Of a DNA stretch of 64,000 bases, positions 56,276 to 64,000 are shown in pieces. Source of the DNA: an uncultured Eubacteriales bacterium (lineage in GTDB: Bacteria; Bacillota; Clostridia; Oscillospirales; Oscillospiraceae); assembly GCA_900547405.1 (NCBI GenBank), contig URGL01000001.1:76846-140845 (forward strand). The letters are read 5' to 3'. Both the position numbers and the translations under genes were made by a program. The number at the start of each line of letters is the position of its first letter. Position 1 is the stretch's first letter. The notes beneath the pieces are model-generated. The model made no database searches. It was not told the DNA's origin and was given only the letters and a program-made list of their open reading frames with translations.

Positions 56276-58216
56276 TTATTCTTCTTCGCTTTCGGTTTCG
56301 GTGGTAGTTTCGCCTTCCTGGGTCTCGGCGGTTTCTTCCGTCTTGGCCTCGTCCTTGCCCTCGGCGTTCACGTAGGTCATGAGCTCTTCGCCGGTGATGG
56401 TCTCTTTCAGCAACAGATACTCGGAGATCTCATCCAGCAGTCCCCGATGCTCTGCCAGGGTCTTAGTGGCATCGGCAAAGGCCTCCTCCAGTAGCTTTTT
56501 GACTTCCATGTCCACCTTGCTGGCGGTCTCCTGGGAGCAGTCCATATAGGGCGTGCCGTCCAGGTAGCTGTTCTGGGTGGTAGCGGTGGTCATGAGGCCC
56601 AGCTCCTTGGTCATGCCGTATTGGCTGACCATACTCCGGGCCAGCTGGGTGGCCCGCTGGAGGTCGTTGGCGGCACCGGTGGTCTGCACGCCGAAGACCA
56701 GCTGCTCGGCTGCCCGTCCGCCCACCAGGGAGCGCAGCTCCACCTCCAGCTCCTGCCGGGTGGAGAGGAACTTCTCCTCCTCCGGCAGATACATGGTGTA
56801 GCCCAGAGCGCCGGAGGTATGGGGCACGATGGTGATCTTCGACACGGGCTGGGCGTGCTTCTCCAGCGCCGATACCAGGGCGTGGCCCACCTCGTGATAG
56901 GCCACCAGCCGCTTCTCCATCTCGGTGAGGACGGTGTTCTTCTTTTCCGTACCGGCAATGACCGTCTCAAAGGACACCAGCAGGTCCTCTTGATTCACGG
57001 CCTTCCGGCCCATGCGGACCGCCCGAAGGGCAGCCTCGTTCACCAGGTTGGCCAGGTCCGCGCCTACGGCACCGGCAGTAGCCTGAGCGATCTTCTTCAG
57101 GTCCACGTCCTCGGCCAGCTTGATTTTCCGGGTGTGGACCTTCAGGGTGTCCAGACGGCCCTGGAAATTGGGATTGTCTACAATGATCCTTCTGTCGAAC
57201 CGGCCGGGCCGCAGCAGGGCCTTGTCCAGAATTTCCGGACGGTTGGTAGCTGCCAGGCACACAATGCCCTTGGAGGGCTCAAAGCCGTCGATTTCGCTTA
57301 ACAGCTGATTCAGGGTCTGCTCCTGCTCGGAGTTGTTTCCGTAGCGGTTGTCCCGGGAGCGGCCTACGGCATCAATCTCGTCAATAAAGATGATACAGGG
57401 GGCCACCTTGGCAGCCTGCTGGAACAGGTCCCTTACACGGCTGGCACCCATACCCACGAACATCTCTACAAAGTCGGAGCCGGACATGGAGAAGAAGGGC
57501 ACCCCCGCTTCCCCTGCCACGGCCTTTGCAAGCAGCGTCTTGCCGGTGCCGGGAGAGCCCACAAGAAGGGCACCCTTGGGGAGCTTGGCGCCGATATCGG
57601 TATAGCGCTGGGGATTGTGGAGGAAGTCAATGATCTCCTTCAGGGATTCCTTGGCCTCGTCCTGTCCGGCCACATCCTTAAAGGTAACGCCGGTCTGCTT
57701 CTCCATATACATCTTGGCCTTGCTCTTGCCGAAGCCGCCCATCATGCCGTCGCCGCCCATTCGCTTGGTCAGGTTCCGCATGAACATGAAGAGAATGGCA
57801 AAGGTAATGCCGTAGTAGAGCACCATCAGGATCACGGAGTTGTCCTCCTGGATCTTCTTGTCCACGGTGACACCCCGGTCCGCCAGCTCCTGAGAGATTG
57901 TCAGCCAGTCTCCGGCGGGCATACCGGTGTAGCAGGCCCGCTGCTCGGAGGCAGGCTTGGCCGCCTCATCCTTGGTCAGGTAATACACCCGGTCCCCCCG
58001 GTACTGGACCTCTGCCAGCTGGTCATTTTCCATAGCCGCGCAAAAATCCGAGAATTTCGTCTCGGTGTACTGGCTGTTGGATACCATATTGTAGATCCAA
58101 CCGAAGAGCAGCACCAGAGCCAGGGCAATGACCAGCGGCGTCCAGAAATTGTTCTTTGGCCGGTCCGGTCCTCCGGGCTTCTTTTCATTGGGTCCGTCAT
58201 TTTGTCCTAAATTCAT
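56276..58216 (-). CDS. ftsH: FtsH ATP-dependent membrane protease
   Basis: 646 aa. Two membrane helices (about 27-47 and 132-150), AAA domain with Walker A GSPGTGKT (Ser instead of the usual Pro at the second place), Walker [12 protein letters not shown] and [12 protein letters not shown], and the zinc motif HEVGH near residue 437. It degrades membrane and short-lived cytoplasmic proteins. The Glu-rich C-terminal tail (about 625-646) is typical. GAGGAGG precedes the ATG. Confidence 0.97.
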   Translation of the reverse strand: MNLGQNDGPNEKKPGGPDRPKNNFWTPLVIALALVLLFGWIYNMVSNSQYTETKFSDFCAAMENDQLAEVQYRGDRVYYLTKDEAAKPASEQRACYTGMPAGDWLTISQELADRGVTVDKKIQEDNSVILMVLYYGITFAILFMFMRNLTKRMGGDGMMGGFGKSKAKMYMEKQTGVTFKDVAGQDEAKESLKEIIDFLHNPQRYTDIGAKLPKGALLVGSPGTGKTLLAKAVAGEAGVPFFSMSGSDFVEMFVGMGASRVRDLFQQAAKVAPCIIFIDEIDAVGRSRDNRYGNNSEQEQTLNQLLSEIDGFEPSKGIVCLAATNRPEILDKALLRPGRFDRRIIVDNPNFQGRLDTLKVHTRKIKLAEDVDLKKIAQATAGAVGADLANLVNEAALRAVRMGRKAVNQEDLLVSFETVIAGTEKKNTVLTEMEKRLVAYHEVGHALVSALEKHAQPVSKITIVPHTSGALGYTMYLPEEEKFLSTRQELEVELRSLVGGRAAEQLVFGVQTTGAANDLQRATQLARSMVSQYGMTKELGLMTTATTQNSYLDGTPYMDCSQETASKVDMEVKKLLEEAFADATKTLAEHRGLLDEISEYLLLKETITGEELMTYVNAEGKDEAKTEETAETQEGETTTETESEEE

Positions 58217-58249
58217 TTATCTATGCCTCCTCAGGCTTTCTTACCGGGT

Positions 58250-58278
58250 ATCATATCACATTTTTGCACCTGACGCAA
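58250..58278 (-). promoter_or_regulatory. Promoter of ftsH
   Basis: On the minus strand TTGCGT (58273-58278) and TATGAT (58250-58255), 17 bases apart. Confidence 0.8.
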
Positions 58279-58321
58279 TGAATGATTCGGTTTTTCGGGG
58301 TAAATTTTCTGTGAATCTCTT

Positions 58322-58439
58322 ACCTTTCCCTTGGGGAAGGTGTCGCCGCGGCGACGGATGAAGGGCGGAACCAGGTCAATTCCGTATACCGCCCCACACC
58401 CGTCAGGGCTTCGCCCTGCCACCCTCTCCCAGGAGAGGG
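58322..58439. repeat. Dispersed palindromic intergenic repeat, copy 2
   Basis: Same layout as 35961-36080: a CCTTGGGGAAGG-type arm at the left, the core CCGCCCCACACCCGTCA (58388-58404) and a right arm ACCCTCTCC-AGGAGAGGGT (58419-58439). It fills most of the ftsH-rlmB divergent gap; no gene is seen. Confidence 0.8.
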
Positions 58440-58461
58440 TTTGGGAGCCCGAAAAAATATG

Positions 58462-58490
58462 TTGTGAAATTCTTCTCTTTCTGTTATAAT
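58462..58490 (+). promoter_or_regulatory. Promoter of rlmB
   Basis: TTGTGA (58462-58467) and TATAAT (58485-58490), 17 bases apart. Confidence 0.82.
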
Positions 58491-58537
58491 AAGTCTATCT
58501 ATATAAAATTTTTCTTTTATCCCATGGAGGAACCCGA

Positions 58538-59356
58538 ATGAACGAACGTAAAAACCGGCCCCAGGGCCCTCAGGGCTTCCGGCGGCAGGATCGGCCCCAG
58601 GCCCAGGAGCCTGTGGAAGAGAATGAGGGCCAGCTGGAGGGGCGCAACGCCATCCAGGAGGCTTTGAAGAGCGGGCGGACCATCGATAAGCTGTTTGTGG
58701 CTTCCGGCGATACAGACAAGGGGCTCCAGCGTCTGGCAGCCCAGGCCAAAGAGGCCGGCGCCGTGGTGGTGCCGGTGGATCGGAGAAAGTTGGATGCCAT
58801 GTCCTTCACCCGGTCCCATCAGGGTGTCATTGCCCTGTGCGCCGCCCATGACTACTACACCATCGACGACATTCTGGCAGAAGCCGCCGCCCGGGGGCAA
58901 GCACCCCTCATTGTCATCTGCGACGAGCTGTCAGACCCTCACAACCTGGGGGCTATTCTCCGCTCCGCCGAGTGCGCCGGAGCCCACGGGGTCATCATCC
59001 CCAAGCGCCGGAGCGTGGGACTCACAGCCACTGTGGCCAAGGCCTCTGCCGGTGCCATGGAATATATGAAGGTGGCCCGGGTGACCAACATCAACAATGC
59101 CATTGCCGAACTCAAGGACAAAGGTGTGTGGATCTTCGGCACCGCCGCCGAGGGCTCCATCCCTATGTACCAGGCAGACCTGAAGGGTCCCGCCGCCATC
59201 GTCATCGGCAACGAGGGGGACGGCATGAGCCCTCTGGTGCGGAAAAATTGCGATGTGACCGTACACATTCCCATGGAGGGCAAGATCAGCTCTCTCAACG
59301 CCTCCGCGGCGGCATCGATTCTTCTCTACGAGGCGGTGCGTCAGCGGTTAGGCTGA
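58538..59356 (+). CDS. rlmB: 23S rRNA (guanosine-2'-O)-methyltransferase RlmB-like (TrmH/SpoU family)
   Basis: 272 aa. SpoU knot motifs: DPHNLGAILRSAECAG (near residue 130), IGNEGDGMSPLV (near 228) and IPMEGKISSLNASAAASI (near 245). An N-terminal substrate-binding domain (residues 30-100) starts with EGRNAIQEAL. It methylates the ribose of G2251 in 23S rRNA, or a similar site. GGAGG precedes the ATG. The first 30 residues are basic and unstructured. Confidence 0.93.
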   Translation: MNERKNRPQGPQGFRRQDRPQAQEPVEENEGQLEGRNAIQEALKSGRTIDKLFVASGDTDKGLQRLAAQAKEAGAVVVPVDRRKLDAMSFTRSHQGVIALCAAHDYYTIDDILAEAAARGQAPLIVICDELSDPHNLGAILRSAECAGAHGVIIPKRRSVGLTATVAKASAGAMEYMKVARVTNINNAIAELKDKGVWIFGTAAEGSIPMYQADLKGPAAIVIGNEGDGMSPLVRKNCDVTVHIPMEGKISSLNASAAASILLYEAVRQRLG

Positions 59357-59369
59357 ATTGGAGGACCCT

Positions 59370-61517
59370 ATGAACGATCAGGAAAACCTGGAGGAAGGGT
59401 TGGATTTTGACCTGGACTCCATCCTTAGTGAATTCGGCAGCGGCGCTCAGTCCCAGGAGGCCGAGGACCCTCAAAAAGAACCGGAGGCACCGGAAGCCAC
59501 CCAGGAATCGGAAACGGATCTGCCGGATCTTTCCGGCTTCGACCTGCCGGACCTGGACCTGCCCACAGTCCAGGCCCCCCCGGAAGAAGAGGAACCCTCC
59601 GCCCCGCCGGTATCTGACGAAGCCCTCAGCGACGAGGAATTCGCCAGGCAGCTGGATGCCCTGCTGGGAGATACCCCCAGTGAGGCCCCGGACACCCCCC
59701 AGAGCGGGGAAGACCGGCTAGAGGACACCCAGGTCTTTTCCCCGGTGTCCGAGTCCCCCAAAGAGGCCCAGGATGATACCGCCGCCACCCAGCGGCTGGA
59801 CACCGTATCCCAGATCCCTCAGCCGGAGACCCCTCCCCAGCCCAAGAAAGAGCCTATCCCCTTTCGGGCCAATTTGCAGGAGCTGAAGCGCAAGCTGGTG
59901 GCAGGTCCCGAGAAGCGATACTATGAGCTGTCCGACCAGGGGGTGCTCAAGCTCCAGATCGCCATTCTTCTGAATCTGCTGGTGGTGGGTGTCTGTGCCG
60001 CCACTGCTGCCATGTTTTCCATGGGCCTGGTGCCGGAAAACCGGCTGCGGCTGGTGATTTTCAGCCAGATTTTGGGCATGCTGGTGTCCGCCCTGCTGGG
60101 CAGCTACCAGATGCTGGACGGTGTCGCGGACCTGCTCCACGGAAAATTTACCATCAACTTTATGCTGGTGCTTACCTTTCTGGCCTGCGGCGCGGATTCT
60201 ATCTTCTGCCTGAAGGAGCTCCGGGTGCCCTGCTGCGCCGGATTCGCCCTGGAGATGACCTTTGCGCTGCTGGCCAGGCTCCACCGCCGGTCCACGGAAA
60301 TGTCCCAGATGGATACTCTGCGCCGGGCCATCCGGCTGAACAGCATCGTCAAAGAGGGGGACTATCTGGATGGCTCCGCGCTGCTGCGGGGAGAAGGCGA
60401 CGTGGACGACTTCCTGGACACCTACAATAAGCCCGGTACCCCCGAAAAGCTCCAGGGCGCTTACTGCTTCCTGGCGCTGATCGCCTGCATTGCCCTGTCT
60501 GCCCTGGCCTTCCTGCGTCTGGGCACCAGCTTCGCCCTGCGGATGCTGTCTACCTCCTTGCTGGCCGCCGTGCCCGCCAGCTTCTTTATCGCCATCACCC
60601 GGCCTGCCGCTCTGCTGGAGCACCGGCTGCACATGGTGGGCTCGGTCCTGTGCGGTTGGCAGGGCGTGGTAAAGCTCCGGGGCAAGGCCTATTTCCCCAT
60701 GAAGGACTCGGACCTGTTCCCCCAGGGCTCTACCAAGCTCAACGGCGTGAAGTTCTACGGCTCCCGGGAGCCGGAACAGATCCTCTCCTACACCACCTCC
60801 CTCATCAGCGCCGCCGGCGGCGGCCTGGTGCCCCTGTTCCGGAATATGCTGAAAAACCGGGGGGGCAATGAATACCCCGTAAACGATTTCCGGGACTACG
60901 GTCTGGGCGGCATCGGCGGCGAGATCTGCGGCGACGCGGTGCTGATGGGAGACCTCCACTTCCTGCAGAGCATGGATGTGGACATCCCCGTAGGTACCAC
61001 CGTTTCTCAGGCGGTATACGCTGCCATCAATGGGGAGCTCTGTGCCGTCATCGCCATCTCCTATGCCAAGATGCGCTCTGCTTCCGCCGGACTCACCTCT
61101 CTGAACGGCTGCCGGAAGATCCGGCCCGTGCTGCTGTGCGACGATTTCCTTCTGACCGGGGACTTTATCCACACCAAGTTCGGCGTCAACACCCGGCGGA
61201 TGGTCTTCCCGGACCGTCAGACCCGGGAAAGTCTGCTGCGCCGTCAGGCAGACCCGGAGGCCATGGTTCTGGCCATGGCTACCCGGGACGAGCTGGTAAG
61301 CTGCGTCTACCCCATTACCGGCGCTTCCGCCCTCTACACCGCCACCAGGCTGGGCCTGTGGATCCACCTGCTGGGCGGCATTGTGGGACTGCTCATTATG
61401 TTCGTGCTGGCCTTCCAGGGCAGCACCGACATCCTGACCCCCTCCAATGTGCTGTTGTATCAGCTCATCTGGATGGTCCCCGGAGTGCTGGTCACCGAAT
61501 GGGCCAGAACCGTCTGA
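59370..61517 (+). CDS. P-type-ATPase-like membrane protein without the catalytic motif
   Basis: 715 aa from the ATG at 59370 (GGAGG upstream). The first 160 residues are an acidic, Pro-rich disordered tail. After it come about eight membrane helices in a P1B-like pattern. The segment TRPAALLEHRLHMVGSVLCGW-like (given in part) and the later VNDFRDYGLGGIGGEICGDAVLMGDLHFL (residues 505-533) match the nucleotide-binding and loop parts of heavy-metal P-type ATPases. But the CPC ion motif is replaced by VPA, the phosphorylated DKTGT is replaced by DSDLFPQG (about 446-453), and no GDGxND hinge is seen. It cannot work as a normal pump. Co-directional with rlmB, 13 bases downstream. Confidence 0.7.
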   Translation: MNDQENLEEGLDFDLDSILSEFGSGAQSQEAEDPQKEPEAPEATQESETDLPDLSGFDLPDLDLPTVQAPPEEEEPSAPPVSDEALSDEEFARQLDALLGDTPSEAPDTPQSGEDRLEDTQVFSPVSESPKEAQDDTAATQRLDTVSQIPQPETPPQPKKEPIPFRANLQELKRKLVAGPEKRYYELSDQGVLKLQIAILLNLLVVGVCAATAAMFSMGLVPENRLRLVIFSQILGMLVSALLGSYQMLDGVADLLHGKFTINFMLVLTFLACGADSIFCLKELRVPCCAGFALEMTFALLARLHRRSTEMSQMDTLRRAIRLNSIVKEGDYLDGSALLRGEGDVDDFLDTYNKPGTPEKLQGAYCFLALIACIALSALAFLRLGTSFALRMLSTSLLAAVPASFFIAITRPAALLEHRLHMVGSVLCGWQGVVKLRGKAYFPMKDSDLFPQGSTKLNGVKFYGSREPEQILSYTTSLISAAGGGLVPLFRNMLKNRGGNEYPVNDFRDYGLGGIGGEICGDAVLMGDLHFLQSMDVDIPVGTTVSQAVYAAINGELCAVIAISYAKMRSASAGLTSLNGCRKIRPVLLCDDFLLTGDFIHTKFGVNTRRMVFPDRQTRESLLRRQADPEAMVLAMATRDELVSCVYPITGASALYTATRLGLWIHLLGGIVGLLIMFVLAFQGSTDILTPSNVLLYQLIWMVPGVLVTEWARTV

Positions 61518-61532
61518 CATCCCTATTACGCC

Positions 61533-61568
61533 AAATGCGGCACCCCAGGTTGGGGTGCCGCATTTTTG
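61533..61568. terminator. Bidirectional terminator
   Basis: A perfect 15-bp stem (61533-61547 and 61551-61565) with a 3-base loop and T runs on both strands, between the P-type-like gene and the convergent trpS. Confidence 0.93.
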
Positions 61569-61580
61569 GATATTTTCGAA

Positions 61581-62603
61581 TTATTTCGCAACAAAGCCGA
61601 CTTTTTTATAAACCTTCCGCAGAGTCTTCTCGGCCACGTAGGAGGCCTTTTCCGCGCCCTGCTTATAGACCTTCTCCAGGTAGGCCTTGTCCTTCATGAT
61701 CCGGCTGGCCTCCTCCCGGATGGGCCGCAGGGTCTCTACCACAGCCTCGCCTACGGCAGGCTTGAACGCACCGTAGCCCTGACCGGCGAACTCAGATTCG
61801 ATCTCGGCAAAGGACTTGCCGGTGACGGCGGAGTAGATGGTCATCAGGTTGGATACGCCGGGCTTGTTCTCCTTGTCGTAGCGGACGCAATTTTCCGTAT
61901 CGGAGTCGGTGATGGCCCGCTTGAACTGCCGCATGATGGTCTCGGGGGTGTCCATCAGCAGGACGCGGCCCGTATCCTCGTTTTCGGACTTGCTCATCTT
62001 GGCGGCGGGGTTGGTCAGACTCATGATCCGGGCACCTACCTTGGGAACGAAGGGCTCCGGCATCTTGAACACGTCGCCATAGACGCCGTTGAACCGGCGG
62101 GCAATGGTGTGGCACAGCTCCACATGCTGCTTCTGATCCTCTCCTACGGGCACCAGGTCCGGCTGGTACAGCAGAATGTCTGCCGCCATAAGGCTGGGAT
62201 AGGAGAAGAGGCCGCCGTTGATGTTGTCGGCGTTCTTGGCGGACTTATCCTTGAACTGGGTCATACGGCTCAGTTCTCCAAACATGGAGTAGCACTGCAG
62301 CACCCAGCCCAGCTCCGCGTGCTGGTGCACATGGCTCTGAATAAAGAGGGTGTTCTTCTCCGGGTCCAGGCCGCAGGCAATGTATTGGGCCAGCTGCTCC
62401 AATGTCCTGCGCCGCAGGTCTGCCGGGTTCTGCCGGACGGTGATGGCGTGAAGGTCTGCCATAAAGTAAAAGCATTCATATTCCTCTGCCCGCTCGGCCC
62501 AGTTTTTCACGGCCCCCAGGTAACTGCCCAGGGTCAGGTCTCCGGAGGGCTTGATGCCGGAGAGCATTCTTTTCTTTTGGGTTTCCTGTATCATTTCGCT
62601 CAT
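61581..62603 (-). CDS. trpS: Tryptophan-tRNA ligase
   Basis: 340 aa, full-length class Ic. The HIGH-equivalent is SGDLTLGSYLG, the signature KMSKS is KMSKSEN. It charges tRNA-Trp. GGAAG precedes the ATG. Only about 30 bases separate the predicted transcript start from the ATG, so there is no T-box leader, unlike many Firmicutes trpS genes. Confidence 0.96.
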   Translation of the reverse strand: MSEMIQETQKKRMLSGIKPSGDLTLGSYLGAVKNWAERAEEYECFYFMADLHAITVRQNPADLRRRTLEQLAQYIACGLDPEKNTLFIQSHVHQHAELGWVLQCYSMFGELSRMTQFKDKSAKNADNINGGLFSYPSLMAADILLYQPDLVPVGEDQKQHVELCHTIARRFNGVYGDVFKMPEPFVPKVGARIMSLTNPAAKMSKSENEDTGRVLLMDTPETIMRQFKRAITDSDTENCVRYDKENKPGVSNLMTIYSAVTGKSFAEIESEFAGQGYGAFKPAVGEAVVETLRPIREEASRIMKDKAYLEKVYKQGAEKASYVAEKTLRKVYKKVGFVAK

Positions 62604-62642
62604 AGTCGTTACGCTTCCTTTGCTATCTGTAAATGATAGCTT

Positions 62643-62671
62643 ATTGTACCATAGGTTTGCGGGTTACGCAA
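62643..62671 (-). promoter_or_regulatory. Promoter of trpS
   Basis: On the minus strand TTGCGT (62666-62671) and TACAAT (62643-62648), 17 bases apart. A small hairpin (GCTATC/GATAGC) lies in the short leader. Confidence 0.78.
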
Positions 62672-62681
62672 GGGTTTTCCC

Positions 62682-62710
62682 TTGATTTCTATAGTCTGAT
62701 ATGCTATACT
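62682..62710 (+). promoter_or_regulatory. Promoter of gltX
   Basis: TTGATT (62682-62687) and TATACT (62705-62710), 17 bases apart. It abuts the divergent trpS promoter. Confidence 0.82.
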
Positions 62711-62747
62711 CTAGCCTAGAAATCGATGATAAAGAGGTTAGGATCTT

Positions 62748-63964
62748 ATGGATTATGAAGCATTGGCCGAGTTGCTGTTTCCCGATGTGACCACCACCGC
62801 CCAGGAGCTGGAGGAGCGCTTCCCCCAGCGAAACCTGCCGGAAGGGGCCGTGGTGACCCGGATGGCCCCCTCCCCCACAGGCTTTGTCCACCTGGGCAAC
62901 CTGGTCCAGGGCATGATCTCCGAGCGGATGGCCCACCAGTCCGGCGGCGTTCTCTTCCTCCGGGTGGAGGATACCGATGCCAAGCGGGAGGTCCCCGGAG
63001 CGGTAGAGGTGCTCATCAACTCCCTGAAGCACTACAACATCCACTTTGACGAGGGTGCCACCATCGATGGGGACTTTGGCGCTTACGGCCCCTACCGCCA
63101 GCGGCAGCGGGCGGGCATCTACCATGTGTTCGCCAAGAAGCTGGTATCTGAGGGCAAGGCCTACCCCTGCTTCTGCACCGAGGAGGAGCTCTCCGCCATG
63201 CGGGAAAAGCAGGAGGCCAATAAAGAGACCACCGGCTACTACGGTGATTACGCCATCTGGCGGGACCGGCCCATGGAGGACATCCGCTCCGAGCTTTCCG
63301 CCGGTCACCCCTGGGTGCTGCGGTTCCGCTCCACCGGCTCCATCGAGCACCAGTTCAAGTTTGACGACCTGGTAAAGGGCAAGCTGACCATCACCGAAAA
63401 CAACGTGGACCATGTGCTCCTGAAGTCCGACGGCATCCCCACCTATCACTTTGCCCACGCCGTGGACGACCACCTGATGCGCACCACCCACGTAGTCCGG
63501 GGAGACGAGTGGCTGTCTACCCTGCCCTTCCATATTCAGCTGTTCCAGGCCCTGGGCTTTCAGCTTCCCAAGTACGTCCACATCGGACCGCTGATGAAAA
63601 TGGACGGGAACTCCAAGCGGAAGCTTTCCAAGCGGAAGGACCCGGAGCTGGCCCTGACCTACTACAGAGCCGAGGGCTTCTCCACCGCCGCCATGCGGGA
63701 GTACCTGATGACCGTGCTGAACTCCAACTTTGAGGACTGGCGGCGGGCCAACCCTGACGCGGACCTGGAAGATTTCAAGTTCAGCCCCAAGAAGCTGAAC
63801 CCCGCCGGTTCTCTCTTTGACTACGCCAAACTCGTTGACGTATCTAAAAACGTGATCTCCCGGATGAGCGCCGAGACGGTCTACGCCCAGCTCACCGAAT
63901 GGGCCCAGGAGTTCCAGCCGGACTTTGGCCGGAAGCTCACCGACGATCCGGACTATGCCAAGGC
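62748..63964 (+). CDS. gltX: Glutamate-tRNA ligase, 3' end missing
   Basis: About 406 codons are present. Class I motifs: APSPTGFVHLGN (HIGH region, near residue 40), zinc-type CFCTEEEL, and KLSKRKD for KMSKS (near 290). It attaches Glu to tRNA-Glu and, if non-discriminating, tRNA-Gln. The frame runs on to the window end, but the last codons (CLLYTSPSPRDS) are read from adapter sequence, so the real C-terminus is lost. GAGGTTAGG precedes the ATG. Confidence 0.95.
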
Positions 63965-64000
63965 CTGTCTCTTATACACATCTCCGAGCCCACGAGACTC
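63965..64000. other. Nextera transposase adapter, not genomic
   Basis: Positions 63965-63998 match the reverse complement of the Illumina Nextera read-2 adapter over its whole 34 bases, including the 19-base mosaic end; the last two bases would be the start of the index. In frame it yields the well-known artefact peptide LLYTSPSPRD. Confidence 0.99.

Noticed and set aside
62604..62642. T-box or other riboswitch in front of trpS
   Set aside because: The promoter leaves only about 30 bases of leader, with one small hairpin; far too short for a T-box.

Overview
This 64 kb window is a dense, mostly single-copy chromosomal segment of a low-motility, anaerobic-type Firmicute. The gene families (MreB and LCP proteins, RecD2, TrmK, DeoR-type PTS control, a CutC/PHP/GGDEF mix, BY-kinase polysaccharide control, BspA/cohesin/dockerin surface proteins), the fairly high GC and the dispersed G/C-rich palindromic intergenic repeats point to a gut member of the Clostridia, probably Oscillospiraceae or a close relative. 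This placement is inference; there is no rRNA gene in the window. The last 36 bases are not genomic: positions 63965-63998 match the Illumina Nextera transposase adapter, so the real sequence stops inside gltX.

Layout. 1-5.8 kb: the end of a parvulin-C39 peptidase fusion gene, then a convergent ABC exporter operon (ATPase, FtsX-like permease, exported coiled-coil protein) with a palindromic operator over its promoter. 5.9-9.8 kb: mreB-like, comFC and recD2. 10.1-17.5 kb: a complete F-type ATP synthase operon (atpZ-I-B-E-F-H-A-G-D-C) with a two-carboxylate c subunit and an unusually long subunit a. 17.6-23.4 kb: an AraC regulator, MFS transporter and Cof-type phosphatase, then a DUF3783 protein and two tandem LCP proteins. 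23.5-29.4 kb: a four-cluster ferredoxin-like protein, a small lipoprotein, an OMP-decarboxylase-like protein without its catalytic lysine, CutC, a CHASE-GGDEF-PAS protein and a HisK-type PHP phosphatase. 29.5-35.9 kb: tRNA-Gly(GCC), a degenerate transglutaminase-fold lipoprotein, a YitT protein and a divergent type IIA topoisomerase pair. 36.1-38.7 kb: DUF1858, TrmK, Nif3-like and YebC.

38.8-49.1 kb is an ascorbate (ula-type) utilisation region. Two divergent transcription units share one regulatory region with repeated CGAACATA boxes. One strand carries ulaG, the PTS IIA, IIC and IIB genes, a HAD phosphatase, a DeoR regulator and a Cof phosphatase. The other carries an uncharacterised FG-GAP-like protein, a ulaF-type epimerase, and the general PTS proteins HPr and EI. 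The genes for the two middle steps (UlaD, UlaE) are not here.

49.1-54.4 kb is an exopolysaccharide control operon (SGNH protein, Wzz-like adaptor, BY-kinase, small secreted protein, PHP tyrosine phosphatase, LCP ligase) with no glycosyltransferase. 54.6-64 kb holds a BspA-LRR protein with both a cohesin and a dockerin, ftsH, rlmB, a P-type-ATPase-like membrane protein without the catalytic motif, trpS and the truncated gltX. The most promising leads for undescribed biology are that degenerate P-type ATPase, the decarboxylase-like pseudoenzyme, the modified ATP synthase membrane sector, and the ascorbate locus with its unknown conserved-looking partner.
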